From: a bacterium
GTDB lineage: Bacteria > Patescibacteriota > Minisyncoccia > Minisyncoccales > UBA1441
Assembly (NCBI GenBank): GCA_029559515.1
Contig: JAKQBO010000009.1
Location: forward strand, 1-38,384
Direction: 5' to 3'
Length of the DNA: 38,384 nucleotides
The notes under the pieces were generated by a model. That model was not told where the DNA came from and made no database searches. It was given only the letters and a program-made list of their open reading frames with translations. Positions 31,176 through 38,384 of this stretch are shown here, one piece after another. A program made the translations under genes and the position numbers. How positions within the stretch are numbered: the first letter of the stretch is position 1; every line of letters begins with the position of its first letter.

Positions 31176-32496
31176 TAATCTGAACCTTGGTTGTTGCTCG
31201 ATGTACTTCATCCAAGGTTGAGATATGGTTAACTACTCGAACCAAACCATCATAATACATAGGAACCATACCCTTTTCAATGGCCCTTTTTCTTAGGGCG
31301 GGAATGCTGGGTGATTGCTGGATTAATTCTTCCATTTCGTCGTCCACAAAGAAAGCTTCAAAAATTCCAATTCTTCCCCGATATCCAGTGAAGTTGCAGG
31401 AGCGGCAGCCTTCGGGATTGGCATAAAATATCTTAGTGTCTTTATTAAAATCAGGCACTTTGACTGTTGAGGGCAGGGCGGCCAGTCCATCCTTGATCTC
31501 TTTGAAGTCCTGTTCGTTTGGTTTTCCCAATTGTCCGCACTCCAGGCAAACTCGTCGAATTAAACGCTGAGCAATGGCGACATTCAGGGCGGGAGCAATG
31601 TTATGAGGCTTCTCTCCCAGGGCTTCTATTCGAGCAACCGTTCCGGCCGCATCATTAGTATGAACAGTGCTAAATACTAAATGGCCGGTCATAGAAGCTT
31701 GGAGGGCAATGTGGGCCGTTTCATAATCTCGAATCTCGCCGACTAGAATTACATCTGGATCTTGGCGGACGATAGCCGCCAGCCCCTTTGCAAAGTCATA
31801 ACCTTGCTGGGGATTAACCTGGGTCTGAGAAACTCCCGGTAGCTGATATTCGATCGGGTCTTCAATGGTGATGATCTTAATCTCAGGATGATTAATCTTT
31901 TTAAGAAAAGCGTAAAGAGTCGTTGTTTTTCCAGATCCGGTCGGACCGGTCAAGATAATCATGCCATTTGGCTTTTTTAACTCCTTCAGAATGTCCTGAT
32001 GCAGGTCGGGGCGGAGACCCAATCCCTCAATGTCTAATAAGGCAACCGGATCGAGGATTCTCATCACAATTGTTTCGCCATAACTGGAAGGAAGGACCGA
32101 GGTCCTTATCTCAATTTCCCGGCCCTCCTTCTCAAAATCAATGCCGAACCTTCCGTCTTGAGCCTTTTTGCTGATGTTTAATTTTAACTTAGCTAAAAAC
32201 TTAATTCGGGAAACGATCTGTCGATATAACTTTAAGGGCAATAAGTCAACCGTCTGCAAAATACCGTCAATTCTTAATCGGAGGCGGGCCTTTTCTGCCT
32301 CAGGCTCAAGGTGAACGTCGGAAGAGCCCAGGGTAATTGCGCCGCCCATAATAATGTCAACTAGGCGAGATATGCTTTCCTCGGAGTTGTAGCGGATTAG
32401 CCTTTTCAGGTCGCGAATACTATACAAACGAGGCAAGATTTCATCAGAAACCTGAGGATCAATTTTGACGTTGCGCTCAATGTCTTTATCGTCCAT
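31162..32496 (-). CDS. GspE/PilB-family secretion or pilus assembly ATPase
   Basis: A 444-residue hexameric ATPase of the T2SS/type IV pilus family. It has 'SSDVHLEPEAEKARLRLRID', Walker A 'LTGPTGSGKTTTL' (184-191), the Asp box 'TIEDPIEYQLPGVSQTQVNP', Walker B 'RQDPDVILVGEIRDYETA', the His box 'TGHLVFSTVHTNDA', and a C-terminal zinc site made of 'CLECG' and 'CRSC'. It lacks the long N-terminal domain of full PilB (usual length about 560), as do some GspE forms. Pilins, PilC and PilD are not in the window. It overlaps the upstream gene by 1 nt (TAATG). Confidence 0.93.
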   Translation of the reverse strand: MDDKDIERNVKIDPQVSDEILPRLYSIRDLKRLIRYNSEESISRLVDIIMGGAITLGSSDVHLEPEAEKARLRLRIDGILQTVDLLPLKLYRQIVSRIKFLAKLKLNISKKAQDGRFGIDFEKEGREIEIRTSVLPSSYGETIVMRILDPVALLDIEGLGLRPDLHQDILKELKKPNGMIILTGPTGSGKTTTLYAFLKKINHPEIKIITIEDPIEYQLPGVSQTQVNPQQGYDFAKGLAAIVRQDPDVILVGEIRDYETAHIALQASMTGHLVFSTVHTNDAAGTVARIEALGEKPHNIAPALNVAIAQRLIRRVCLECGQLGKPNEQDFKEIKDGLAALPSTVKVPDFNKDTKIFYANPEGCRSCNFTGYRGRIGIFEAFFVDDEMEELIQQSPSIPALRKRAIEKGMVPMYYDGLVRVVNHISTLDEVHRATTKVQINEES

Positions 32497-33578
32497 TATA
32501 AAGAGAGAAGATAATTAGTTAATTGTTTCTTGATGATACTTAAGTCTGGCTGATTAACGGTAAACAGCCCTCGGCTTTCTTGATATTGGCCGGGGTAGAG
32601 ATAGGATAGCTGCTTCAGCCGGTCTTTTTCATCAAGATAAACAATTCCTTGGGTCAGGCTTCTTTTGGGCTGCCAAAGAACGATTAAGTTTTTTAGATCA
32701 AGCAGGCGGGACCTCAGCTCTTCGATTAAAAAAATTATATCATTAGAATATAGGCCTTGGTTTTCCCAATAGGGCAAACCTAAAACAGCCAGGTTTTTAG
32801 CCGGATAAAATTCCAATTTACGAATAGATCTTTCAAGCAGCGAAAGCTGTTCAATATCTTCGGTGGTGCAGGGGTTGGGAATATATGAGAGGGCTTCTTG
32901 GTTGACTAGCTCAGCTATCCACTGGCAGGAGTTATTTGAAAATTCCTGCGGGGAGGTGTAGAGCTTTAGCCCTTTTAAGAGATAGGCGCTCACTCGCTGA
33001 TCGATTAAATTTTCATCAATCGCCTTGATGGCATTAGCCACTATTTCCGCCAAGGGCTTCCCTGGATTGATTAAGTTAACCTGGCCAAAGGTCTCGTTTT
33101 CCCGATGATTATCTATATTGACAACAGCCGCCCGGTCTGATCTTTGGCGAAACTGTGGATGGACTATCTGTTTGCTACTGGAAAAACCCAGGCAGATAAA
33201 TAGATCGGGTTCGTTTTTAAAGGGCTCGAAAGCAATAGCCACGTCCTCGGCCCGGACAGAATCATTATGAGCGTTAATGTGGAGGTAAACCCGCCCATTG
33301 TTTTTATTGTATCTTATCTGGGAAATTTTATCAGCCGAAGGACGATTAATAATTATTGTCGGCTTGTCTCGCCATGATTGAGCCTCTTCTAGGCCGATTA
33401 TTGAAGGTGGCAGAGATTCAAGTAATAAACTTGTTTTTCGGTTTAAATTATCTAAACTGAAGAGTAGAGCTAAAGCGGAAAACAAAGATTCGCCCCTCGT
33501 TTCTAGCGAAGGGACTAGGGCGATCTCTCGGCTGTTTTCAATCAGTCTTTTAAATTCTGAAAGTTGACGTAAATCCAT
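32496..33578 (-). CDS. Degenerate DHH-phosphoesterase-like protein
   Basis: A 360-residue protein. The stretch 'VVNIDNHRENETFGQVNLIN' followed by 'PLAEIVANAI' closely follows the DHH motif region of NrnA/RecJ-type phosphoesterases (usual form NIDHH...N..FG..N). Here the motif is DNH (156-158). The N-terminal 'ALVPSLETRGESLFSALALL' sits where a DxDxxGS metal site normally lies and lacks its aspartates. Metal-dependent catalysis is therefore doubtful, and the protein may be a pseudoenzyme binding nucleotides or RNA. The C-terminal 180 residues do not resemble the DHHA1 domain clearly. It is first in the operon with the PilB-like ATPase. Family call is moderate. Confidence 0.55.
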   Translation of the reverse strand: MDLRQLSEFKRLIENSREIALVPSLETRGESLFSALALLFSLDNLNRKTSLLLESLPPSIIGLEEAQSWRDKPTIIINRPSADKISQIRYNKNNGRVYLHINAHNDSVRAEDVAIAFEPFKNEPDLFICLGFSSSKQIVHPQFRQRSDRAAVVNIDNHRENETFGQVNLINPGKPLAEIVANAIKAIDENLIDQRVSAYLLKGLKLYTSPQEFSNNSCQWIAELVNQEALSYIPNPCTTEDIEQLSLLERSIRKLEFYPAKNLAVLGLPYWENQGLYSNDIIFLIEELRSRLLDLKNLIVLWQPKRSLTQGIVYLDEKDRLKQLSYLYPGQYQESRGLFTVNQPDLSIIKKQLTNYLLSL

Positions 33579-33593
33579 TTCTCTTGTTTCGTT

Positions 33594-33622
33594 AATTTAT
33601 CCCATTTTTAGCCAATCGTCAA
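33594..33622 (-). promoter_or_regulatory. Promoter of the DHH-like/pilB/LTD/yebC/ruvC/PBP operon
   Basis: On the minus strand: TTGACG (33617-33622), a 17 bp spacer and TAAATT (33594-33599), ending 15 nt before ATG 33578, for a leader of about 8 nt. The six genes downstream overlap continuously, and no internal terminator is seen. Confidence 0.6.
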
Positions 33623-33630
33623 TTATAATT

Positions 33631-34131
33631 ATGTTATTAACCACTCAAAGCCCCGAGGAGACCGAGGCAATAGGGCAGAAACTGGCTAGTTGGTGTCTGA
33701 ATCGGCCCGAAAAGGAAAAGCGGGCTTTAGTTTTGAATTTAGAAGGCGACCTAGGCGGCGGGAAAACAACCTTTGTTCGAGGGCTGGCCCGGGGGCTGGG
33801 AATTAGTCATCCTATCACCAGCCCGACTTTTGTTTTGTCCCGAAGGTATCCAGTTAAAGCCGGTAATCTTAAAAACTTCTATCACCTGGACTTCTATCGC
33901 CTGGCAAAGGAAGACGATCGGTTTTTAGATCAGATTAACTTCAGGCAGATAATCAATTGCTCAGAAAATATTGTCGCGATTGAATGGAGCGAGCGCCTGG
34001 GCCGCCTTCGTCCGTCTGGATTGATTCTCTGTTTTGTTTTCAAAAGCGAGCATCAGCGAGAAATTACTTTAAAAGGGGAAACTGACCTCTTAAACCAGGT
34101 CAAGGCTTATCTTTATGGAAAATCAGCTTGA
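33631..34131 (+). CDS. tsaE: tRNA threonylcarbamoyladenosine synthesis ATPase TsaE
   Basis: A 166-residue P-loop ATPase (YjeE/TsaE) needed with TsaB and TsaD to make t6A at position 37 of ANN-decoding tRNAs. Seen are 'LEGDLGGGKTTFVRGLARGL' (Walker A, usually GAGKTT), 'HPITSPTFVLSRRYP', 'FYHLDFYRL' and 'IVAIEWSERLG'. TsaB and TsaD are not in the window. It is divergent from the DHH-like gene with a 52 nt gap. The 3' end overlaps the exonuclease gene by 17 bp. Confidence 0.94.
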   Translation: MLLTTQSPEETEAIGQKLASWCLNRPEKEKRALVLNLEGDLGGGKTTFVRGLARGLGISHPITSPTFVLSRRYPVKAGNLKNFYHLDFYRLAKEDDRFLDQINFRQIINCSENIVAIEWSERLGRLRPSGLILCFVFKSEHQREITLKGETDLLNQVKAYLYGKSA

Positions 34132-35005
34132 TTTAAATTTTGGCCAAGCCAGCCTGGCGGTAGTTGACGGCAATGCCGTTATTCACCGGGCTTTTCACGC
34201 TTTGCCGCCTCTAACAAACAAACAAAACCAGCCAGTGGGAGCAGTGTACGGGTTTTTTCGGGTTCTTTTTAAGATTATTCGGGAGTACCAGCCGACTCAC
34301 TTAGCGGTGGCCTTTGACTCGCCCGGGCCGACTTTTCGCCACCAGGCTTTTCCGGAATATAAGGCAACCAGGATTAAAGCTCCGAAAGAGCTTTATCAGC
34401 AGATTCCGGTAATTAAAAAAATTCTTAAATCAATGCAAGTTCCAGTTCTAGAAAAAGAGGGACTAGAGGCGGACGACTTAATCGGTTCCTTAGTTAAAGG
34501 GGTCGACAGCCAGGTCGGCAAGCTCATCGTCAGCGGGGACTCTGATCTGCTTCAATTGGTTGATAAAAACACTAAAGTGGCTCTCTTGCGACAAGGGGTC
34601 AGCCAGTATCAAGTTTTGGGTTTGTCCGAGGTTAAAGACAAATATCAGGGGCTTGCGCCAGAGCAACTGATTGAGCTAAAGGGGTTGAAAGGTGATTCTT
34701 CGGACAATATTCCCGGGGTTCCTGGGGTGGGTGATAAAACTGGTCGAGGGCTCATTAAACGCTTTGGCTCGCTGGAAGATATTTATCGTCACCTAGAAGA
34801 GATTCCTCTGGGCCTCAGGAAAAAGCTGACTGAAAATAAGGAACAGGCTTTTCTGAGTCGCGATTTGGGCCGCATAAAAAACGACGCTCCTGTGCCTTTA
34901 GAATTAGAAAAATATCGAATAAAAAGCTATAATAAAAAAGAAGCCATTAAATTATTAGATCAAATGGGCCTGAAAGTTCTGGCTCGAGATTTAAGCAGAA
35001 CATGA
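34115..35005 (+). CDS. Stand-alone 5'-3' exonuclease / flap endonuclease
   Basis: A 296-residue enzyme equal to the N-terminal nuclease domain of DNA polymerase I, with no polymerase part attached. Metal-binding acids appear in 'LAVVDGNAVIHRAFHAL', 'LAVAFDSPGPTFRHQAFPEY', 'LEADDLIGSL', 'IVSGDSDLLQLV' and 'LKGDSSDNIPGVPGVGDKT' (the helix-hairpin-helix). It would remove RNA primers and DNA flaps. It overlaps tsaE by 17 bp and the next gene by 4 nt. A separate polymerase may lie elsewhere, but this window does not show it. Confidence 0.93.
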   Translation: MENQLDLNFGQASLAVVDGNAVIHRAFHALPPLTNKQNQPVGAVYGFFRVLFKIIREYQPTHLAVAFDSPGPTFRHQAFPEYKATRIKAPKELYQQIPVIKKILKSMQVPVLEKEGLEADDLIGSLVKGVDSQVGKLIVSGDSDLLQLVDKNTKVALLRQGVSQYQVLGLSEVKDKYQGLAPEQLIELKGLKGDSSDNIPGVPGVGDKTGRGLIKRFGSLEDIYRHLEEIPLGLRKKLTENKEQAFLSRDLGRIKNDAPVPLELEKYRIKSYNKKEAIKLLDQMGLKVLARDLSRT

Positions 35006-35856
35006 AGAATATCTTTGCCTCGGAATTAGTTCGGGATAGAGAATTTCAGAAATTTTTAGGGAAAGAAAAGTTTTCTTTCATCAACTTCTTTTTTATTTAC
35101 ATCGGAGCTTTAGTTACCTGTTTTCTTCTGAGCACATATCTTGATGTTCTTAAGTTTTCTCCTCTGTTCAGCTTTGGAAATCTGCTGTTGTTCTGGGCAG
35201 CTTGGCTAGTGATTAACTTCCCCCTAGCCTATCGTCCCGGATTTGAACGCTTGGTGCTTTGGACGAATAACCTATTTTTAACCTTTCTCTTTTTCTACTT
35301 AGTTTTTCTTTCTCCAGCCGAATGGGTATTAATTCTTCTGCCTTACTTGGTTTTTGGCCTGCTTTTGATTAACTTTATTCAAGCCAACTTTTTTCCTGTT
35401 GCTGACTCACTGGCCTCGGCCTTTATCGGCTTAATCGGGCTTATTTATTTCTATTTTAATCACCAGATTATCTTTCAAGCCGACCCTTCAGCTCTGTTGG
35501 TTTTTCTGTTCATGATTATTCTCTCTCTGGTTGGGACGGCCTTTTTCATTTGGAACAGCGTTCGCACTCAAAAGTTCCTTTATAAAACATATCTTCAAGG
35601 GCGAGAGCTTAAAGAAACGGCGGTTGTTTTAGAGATCAGAATTAAGGCCAAGACTCGGGAGCTACAGGAACAAGCCGAGCTGTTGCGCCAAGAGAATCGG
35701 CTAAAAACAGAAGCGCTCCGAAAAAGAATCGAAGAGCTGGAAAGATTTCGGCGGATGGTTGTCGGTCGAGAGCTGAAGATGGTTCAACTGAAAGAAGAAT
35801 TAGCGCAACAAAAAGAGGCTCTGGAAAAATTAAAGAAGCAAAAGGATGGAGAGTAA
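35002..35856 (+). CDS. Polytopic membrane protein with cytoplasmic coiled coil, sensor-like but without kinase domain
   Basis: A 284-residue protein. Residues about 25-185 contain five to six membrane segments ('FFFIYIGALVTCFLLSTYLD', 'LFLTFLFFYLVFLSPAEWVL', 'ALLVFLFMIILSLVGTAFFI'). Residues 195-284 form a coiled coil ending with 'ELERFRRMVVGRELKMVQLK', a motif often found before PAS or kinase modules in Patescibacteria sensors. No HisKA, ATPase or PAS domain follows. It overlaps the histidine kinase gene by 11 bp, and both share a membrane-plus-coil layout, so they may form a mixed complex. Function is unknown. Confidence 0.72.
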   Translation: MKNIFASELVRDREFQKFLGKEKFSFINFFFIYIGALVTCFLLSTYLDVLKFSPLFSFGNLLLFWAAWLVINFPLAYRPGFERLVLWTNNLFLTFLFFYLVFLSPAEWVLILLPYLVFGLLLINFIQANFFPVADSLASAFIGLIGLIYFYFNHQIIFQADPSALLVFLFMIILSLVGTAFFIWNSVRTQKFLYKTYLQGRELKETAVVLEIRIKAKTRELQEQAELLRQENRLKTEALRKRIEELERFRRMVVGRELKMVQLKEELAQQKEALEKLKKQKDGE

Positions 35857-37795
35857 AGAGCTTGCCACCCAGGCCGAGAAGAGGATATTAATTAAGAGAA
35901 TTGAGCAACAGACCAGGTTAAGACAGCTTTTCCTGCCGGTATTTTCGTTGATACTGCTTATTTTGTTGATGTTGGGCCGGGAGACCAACTCCATGCTGTT
36001 AATTGCTCTTTGCGCTGGGTTTATTATTTTTTCTTTTCTGCTGTTCTTTCTGGCGGCCCGCTTTGTTCGGACAACGAAGTCGATTTCGCTGGAACAAATT
36101 AGGCACATTCTCTCGGGAATATTTGTTTTAGAGGTTTTGACAATCTGGTTGACCTTCTACCTTTTTGCTCCGATGGCCGCCGCCTACCAGATCCCCCTGT
36201 CCTACCTGGCTATCATCTGTTACGTCTTTTATATTATTCTCATTGCGCCCTTCTTCCGAGAAGACAATGTTTATCAAAACTTCTTTTATGCTCTGATTTG
36301 GTTCGCTTTGGCGATATTGATTTTCCTTAGTAGCAACTGCCGTTTTCTATTTGACTTTGGAGATAACGTCTGTTTTAGCGAACCAATGACGGAAGGCTTC
36401 TTATTGGTTGTTTCGGGATTAGTGATCTTTATGGTTCAATTTGCTGTCAACCATTTTCAGGAACAGACAAATTGGGTTTCGGACCAGCTAAGAAAAATTA
36501 ATCGAGTTCTGCAAGACAAACTTAAAGAAGAAGGGTATCAGGTAGCTCGCCTCCGGCAGGAACAAAATGCTCTTAAGGCTGAAAATACTCAAAAGCTCAG
36601 AGAAAAAGAGCGTCAGATTAAAGAGCTAAACCAAAAACTCAAGCAGCGGCTGGAAACAGTGGAAATTTCGGATAAAGACGAGGAAGTTTCTCAAATGAAA
36701 GAGACAACAGAAGCTCTGTTAAATATTTTAGAAGACACGGAAGAGGCTCGCCAGCGGGCCGAAGAAGAGAGAGAAAAAACCATGACGATCATTAATAACT
36801 TTGTTGACGCTCTTTTGGTGGTTAATCGCCATGGCTTAGTTGAAATGATTAATACCCGGGCCCGAGAAATATTTGGGTTTAAAGAGTCAGACCAGGGGCG
36901 GTCATTGCTTGAGCTGGGCGAAAACTCAAATCTGAAACCGGCTCTGCCACATATTCTCGATGGCCACCACTTGAGAATGGTTAAAAGGGCCGGCTTTGAA
37001 TTAAAAGAAGGCGTCTTTTTTGAAGTTTCAACGGTGCCGATGTCGAGCTCTAATGAAGGTAGTGATTATCTGGTGGTTTTTCATGACGTTTCTCGAGAAA
37101 AACTGGTTCAGCGTATGAAGACAGAATTTGTCTCAATTGCTGCTCATCAGCTCAGGACGCCACTTTCGGCGATTAAATGGAGCCTGAATATGTTACTAAA
37201 TGGAGACGAAGGCGAACTCAATAGCGGCCAGCTGGCCCTAATGAAAAAAACCTATCGTAGCAACCAACGAATGATTAATCTGGTTAATGACCTACTGAAT
37301 GTTTCCCGGATAGAAGAAGGGCGGTTCCTCTATGAGCTTGAGGAAACCGATCTCAAAGAGATGATCAGAAAAGTTATTGCCACGGCCGAACCGACTGCCC
37401 GGCAAAAGAAGATAAAAATAATCTTCCATTCGGGAAAAAAGAAACTGCCGCTTATTAAGGCCGACCAAGAGAAGCTGTTATTAGCCATCCAAAACGTAGT
37501 TGATAACGCGATCAAATACTCTAACGAGGGCGGAGAGGTTACCATCACCATCACCGCGGAAGACGGCTGGATTATGATTTCAGTCGCCGACCAGGGAATA
37601 GGCATTCCGCGTATCCAGCAACCCCGGGTTTTCCAGCGCTTTTTCCGGGCGAGTAATGCGATGGGCCAAGAACCTGAGGGCACCGGCCTCGGCCTGTTTA
37701 TCACTCAGAACATTATTGAGGCTCATCGGGGCAAGATCTGGTTTAAATCTAAGGAGAATGAGGGAACAACCTTCTACATCAAGCTTCCCTATTGA
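35846..37795 (+). CDS. Membrane sensor histidine kinase with PAS domain
   Basis: A 649-residue sensor kinase. Six membrane segments lie in residues about 27-202, followed by a coiled coil (205-310), a PAS domain (312-415, 'IINNFVDALLVVNRHGLVEM'), the HisKA domain with the phospho-acceptor His434 in 'IAAHQLRTPLSAIKWSLNML', and a HATPase domain with the N box 'NVVDNAIKYS', G1 'DQGIGIP' and G2 'GTGLGLFI'. It autophosphorylates and would pass phosphate to the REC proteins just downstream. The membrane part has no large external loop, so the signal may be sensed within the membrane or through the PAS domain. Confidence 0.94.
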   Translation: MESKELATQAEKRILIKRIEQQTRLRQLFLPVFSLILLILLMLGRETNSMLLIALCAGFIIFSFLLFFLAARFVRTTKSISLEQIRHILSGIFVLEVLTIWLTFYLFAPMAAAYQIPLSYLAIICYVFYIILIAPFFREDNVYQNFFYALIWFALAILIFLSSNCRFLFDFGDNVCFSEPMTEGFLLVVSGLVIFMVQFAVNHFQEQTNWVSDQLRKINRVLQDKLKEEGYQVARLRQEQNALKAENTQKLREKERQIKELNQKLKQRLETVEISDKDEEVSQMKETTEALLNILEDTEEARQRAEEEREKTMTIINNFVDALLVVNRHGLVEMINTRAREIFGFKESDQGRSLLELGENSNLKPALPHILDGHHLRMVKRAGFELKEGVFFEVSTVPMSSSNEGSDYLVVFHDVSREKLVQRMKTEFVSIAAHQLRTPLSAIKWSLNMLLNGDEGELNSGQLALMKKTYRSNQRMINLVNDLLNVSRIEEGRFLYELEETDLKEMIRKVIATAEPTARQKKIKIIFHSGKKKLPLIKADQEKLLLAIQNVVDNAIKYSNEGGEVTITITAEDGWIMISVADQGIGIPRIQQPRVFQRFFRASNAMGQEPEGTGLGLFITQNIIEAHRGKIWFKSKENEGTTFYIKLPY

Positions 37796-37796
37796 A

Positions 37797-37825
37797 TTTG
37801 CAAAGCAGATTTTCCTTGTTATAAT
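37797..37825 (+). promoter_or_regulatory. Extended -10 promoter of the response regulator genes
   Basis: TTTGCA (37797-37802), a 17 bp spacer and TG-T-TATAAT (37817-37825), with a perfect extended -10 ending 11 nt before ATG 37837. It separates the regulators from the kinase transcript. Confidence 0.7.
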
Positions 37826-37836
37826 TACATTAGTCT

Positions 37837-38211
37837 ATGAAGAAGATCTTAATAATAGAAGACAACGAAGAGATCATGGGTCTTCTCAGTCAGAAGATAT
37901 CGGACGTTGGCTATCAGGTGATTGAGGCCCGAGACGGCGAAGAAGGTCTGAGGTTATTACGATCCGATCAGCCGGATCTGGTTCTGTTAGATATTATTCT
38001 GCCCAATATTGACGGCCTCGAGCTTTTAAAGAGAAAGCAAGCCCTGTCGGAGACGAAGGACATTCCGGTAGTAGTTATCTCTAATTCCGGAGCTCCGGCC
38101 GAAATCAGCCAAGCTCGGCGCTTGGGCGCAGTTGACTGGATTACGAAGACAGAGTTTAGTCTTCAGGAGACGATAGACAAAATAGAAAAAATTATTAAAG
38201 AACCAAGATAA
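37837..38211 (+). CDS. Single-domain response regulator (REC only)
   Basis: A 124-residue CheY-like receiver with no output domain. The acidic pair is in 'ILIIEDNEEIMGLL', the phospho-acceptor Asp in 'LVLLDIILPNIDGLELL', the switch Ser in 'VVVISNSG' and the conserved Lys in 'WITKTEF'. It is a likely partner of the upstream histidine kinase. With no DNA-binding domain it must act through protein contacts or as a phosphate relay. Confidence 0.94.
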   Translation: MKKILIIEDNEEIMGLLSQKISDVGYQVIEARDGEEGLRLLRSDQPDLVLLDIILPNIDGLELLKRKQALSETKDIPVVVISNSGAPAEISQARRLGAVDWITKTEFSLQETIDKIEKIIKEPR

Positions 38212-38222
38212 TTATCTTTAAA

Positions 38223-38384
38223 ATGCCTAACTCTCCTAAAAAAATACTAATTATCGAAGACGACGTTTTCCTTAATGAGCTGATGGCCAAAAAGCTAGTT
38301 GAAGAGGGCTTTGACGTGATTAAGGCGGTTAACGGCGAAGAAGGGCTAGAGATGGCCCGGCAAGAAAAGCCGGATTTGATTCTA
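38223..38384 (+). CDS. Second response regulator, truncated by window end
   Basis: This gene is absent from the ORF track because the window cuts it. ATG 38223 opens 54 codons reading 'MPNSPKKILIIEDDVFLNEL' and ending 'QEKPDLIL', a receiver domain that stops just before the expected phospho-acceptor Asp. The acidic pair EDD is present. It begins 11 nt after the stop of the first regulator and shares its promoter. Whether it has an output domain cannot be seen. Confidence 0.85.
   Translation, partial: MPNSPKKILIIEDDVFLNELMAKKLVEEGFDVIKAVNGEEGLEMARQEKPDLIL

Noticed and set aside
33624-33629. TATAAT directly before tsaE
   Set aside because: It ends 1 nt before the ATG, so transcription would begin inside the gene; the TsaE N-terminus matches the family at this ATG.
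34115-35005. Truncated DNA polymerase I
   Set aside because: The frame ends cleanly after the nuclease domain and overlaps the next intact gene, so it is a stand-alone exonuclease.
1-38384. CRISPR array or insertion sequences
   Set aside because: No regularly spaced direct repeats, transposase frames or terminal inverted repeats were seen.
1-38384. Recoded TGA (Gly) as in some CPR lineages
   Set aside because: Several genes end properly at TGA (rsmA, rpsO, the kinase), and no frame needs TGA read through.

Overview
The window reads as a chromosomal segment of a Candidate Phyla Radiation bacterium (Patescibacteria), probably from the Parcubacteria/Paceibacteria side, though lineage cannot be fixed from sequence alone. 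The clues are an unusually short ribosomal protein S15, a TrbL/PrgI/VirB4 locus of the type scattered through these genomes, a lamin-tail-domain protein, densely overlapping genes, almost no Shine-Dalgarno sequences, and many promoters whose -10 box sits only 6-11 nt before the ATG. TGA is used as an ordinary stop (rsmA, rpsO), so this is not one of the code-25 lineages. There is no gene-free stretch above 300 bases; the longest gap is about 220 bases, between dnaA and dnaN.

Layout. 1-5518: tRNA-Ala, a small DUF1858 protein, a cysteine-less DsbD/CcdA-like membrane protein, a P-type cation ATPase, tRNA-Pro and the CCA-adding enzyme. 5525-10729: a divergent promoter, then tRNA-Arg, tRNA-Lys, rpsO, a NYN-domain nuclease, pnp and a large tail-anchored coiled-coil protein, closed by a terminator. 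10745-12612: a LysM/M23 cell-wall hydrolase divergent from rsmA. 12609-23053: a type IV secretion-like locus of eight genes (TrbL/VirB6-like, a helical protein, PrgI/VirB3-like, a split VirB4, a two-TM protein, and two VirB2-like proteins carrying very large exported domains). 23055-24530: rnpA-yidC-jag on the minus strand. 24531-27387: dnaA and dnaN with probable origin sequences. 27384-33578: a six-gene overlapping minus-strand operon (degenerate DHH protein, PilB/GspE ATPase, lamin-tail protein, yebC, ruvC, class A PBP). 33631-38384: tsaE, a stand-alone 5'-3' exonuclease, a kinase-less sensor-like membrane protein, a hybrid-free histidine kinase and two REC-only response regulators, the last cut by the window edge.

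How it fits together. The core information genes (tRNAs, rpsO, pnp, rsmA, rnpA, dnaA, dnaN, ruvC, tsaE) make this a stable chromosomal region near the replication origin, not a mobile island: no integrase, relaxase, coupling protein or direct repeats were seen. The most interesting block is the T4SS-like locus. It has its own promoter inside the end of rsmA, encodes an inner-membrane channel and motor, and ends with two pilin-topology proteins whose large ectodomains (one very cysteine-rich) are probably displayed outside the cell. A wall hydrolase lies just upstream. This suggests a surface machine for contact, secretion or uptake rather than classical conjugation; that role is inference.
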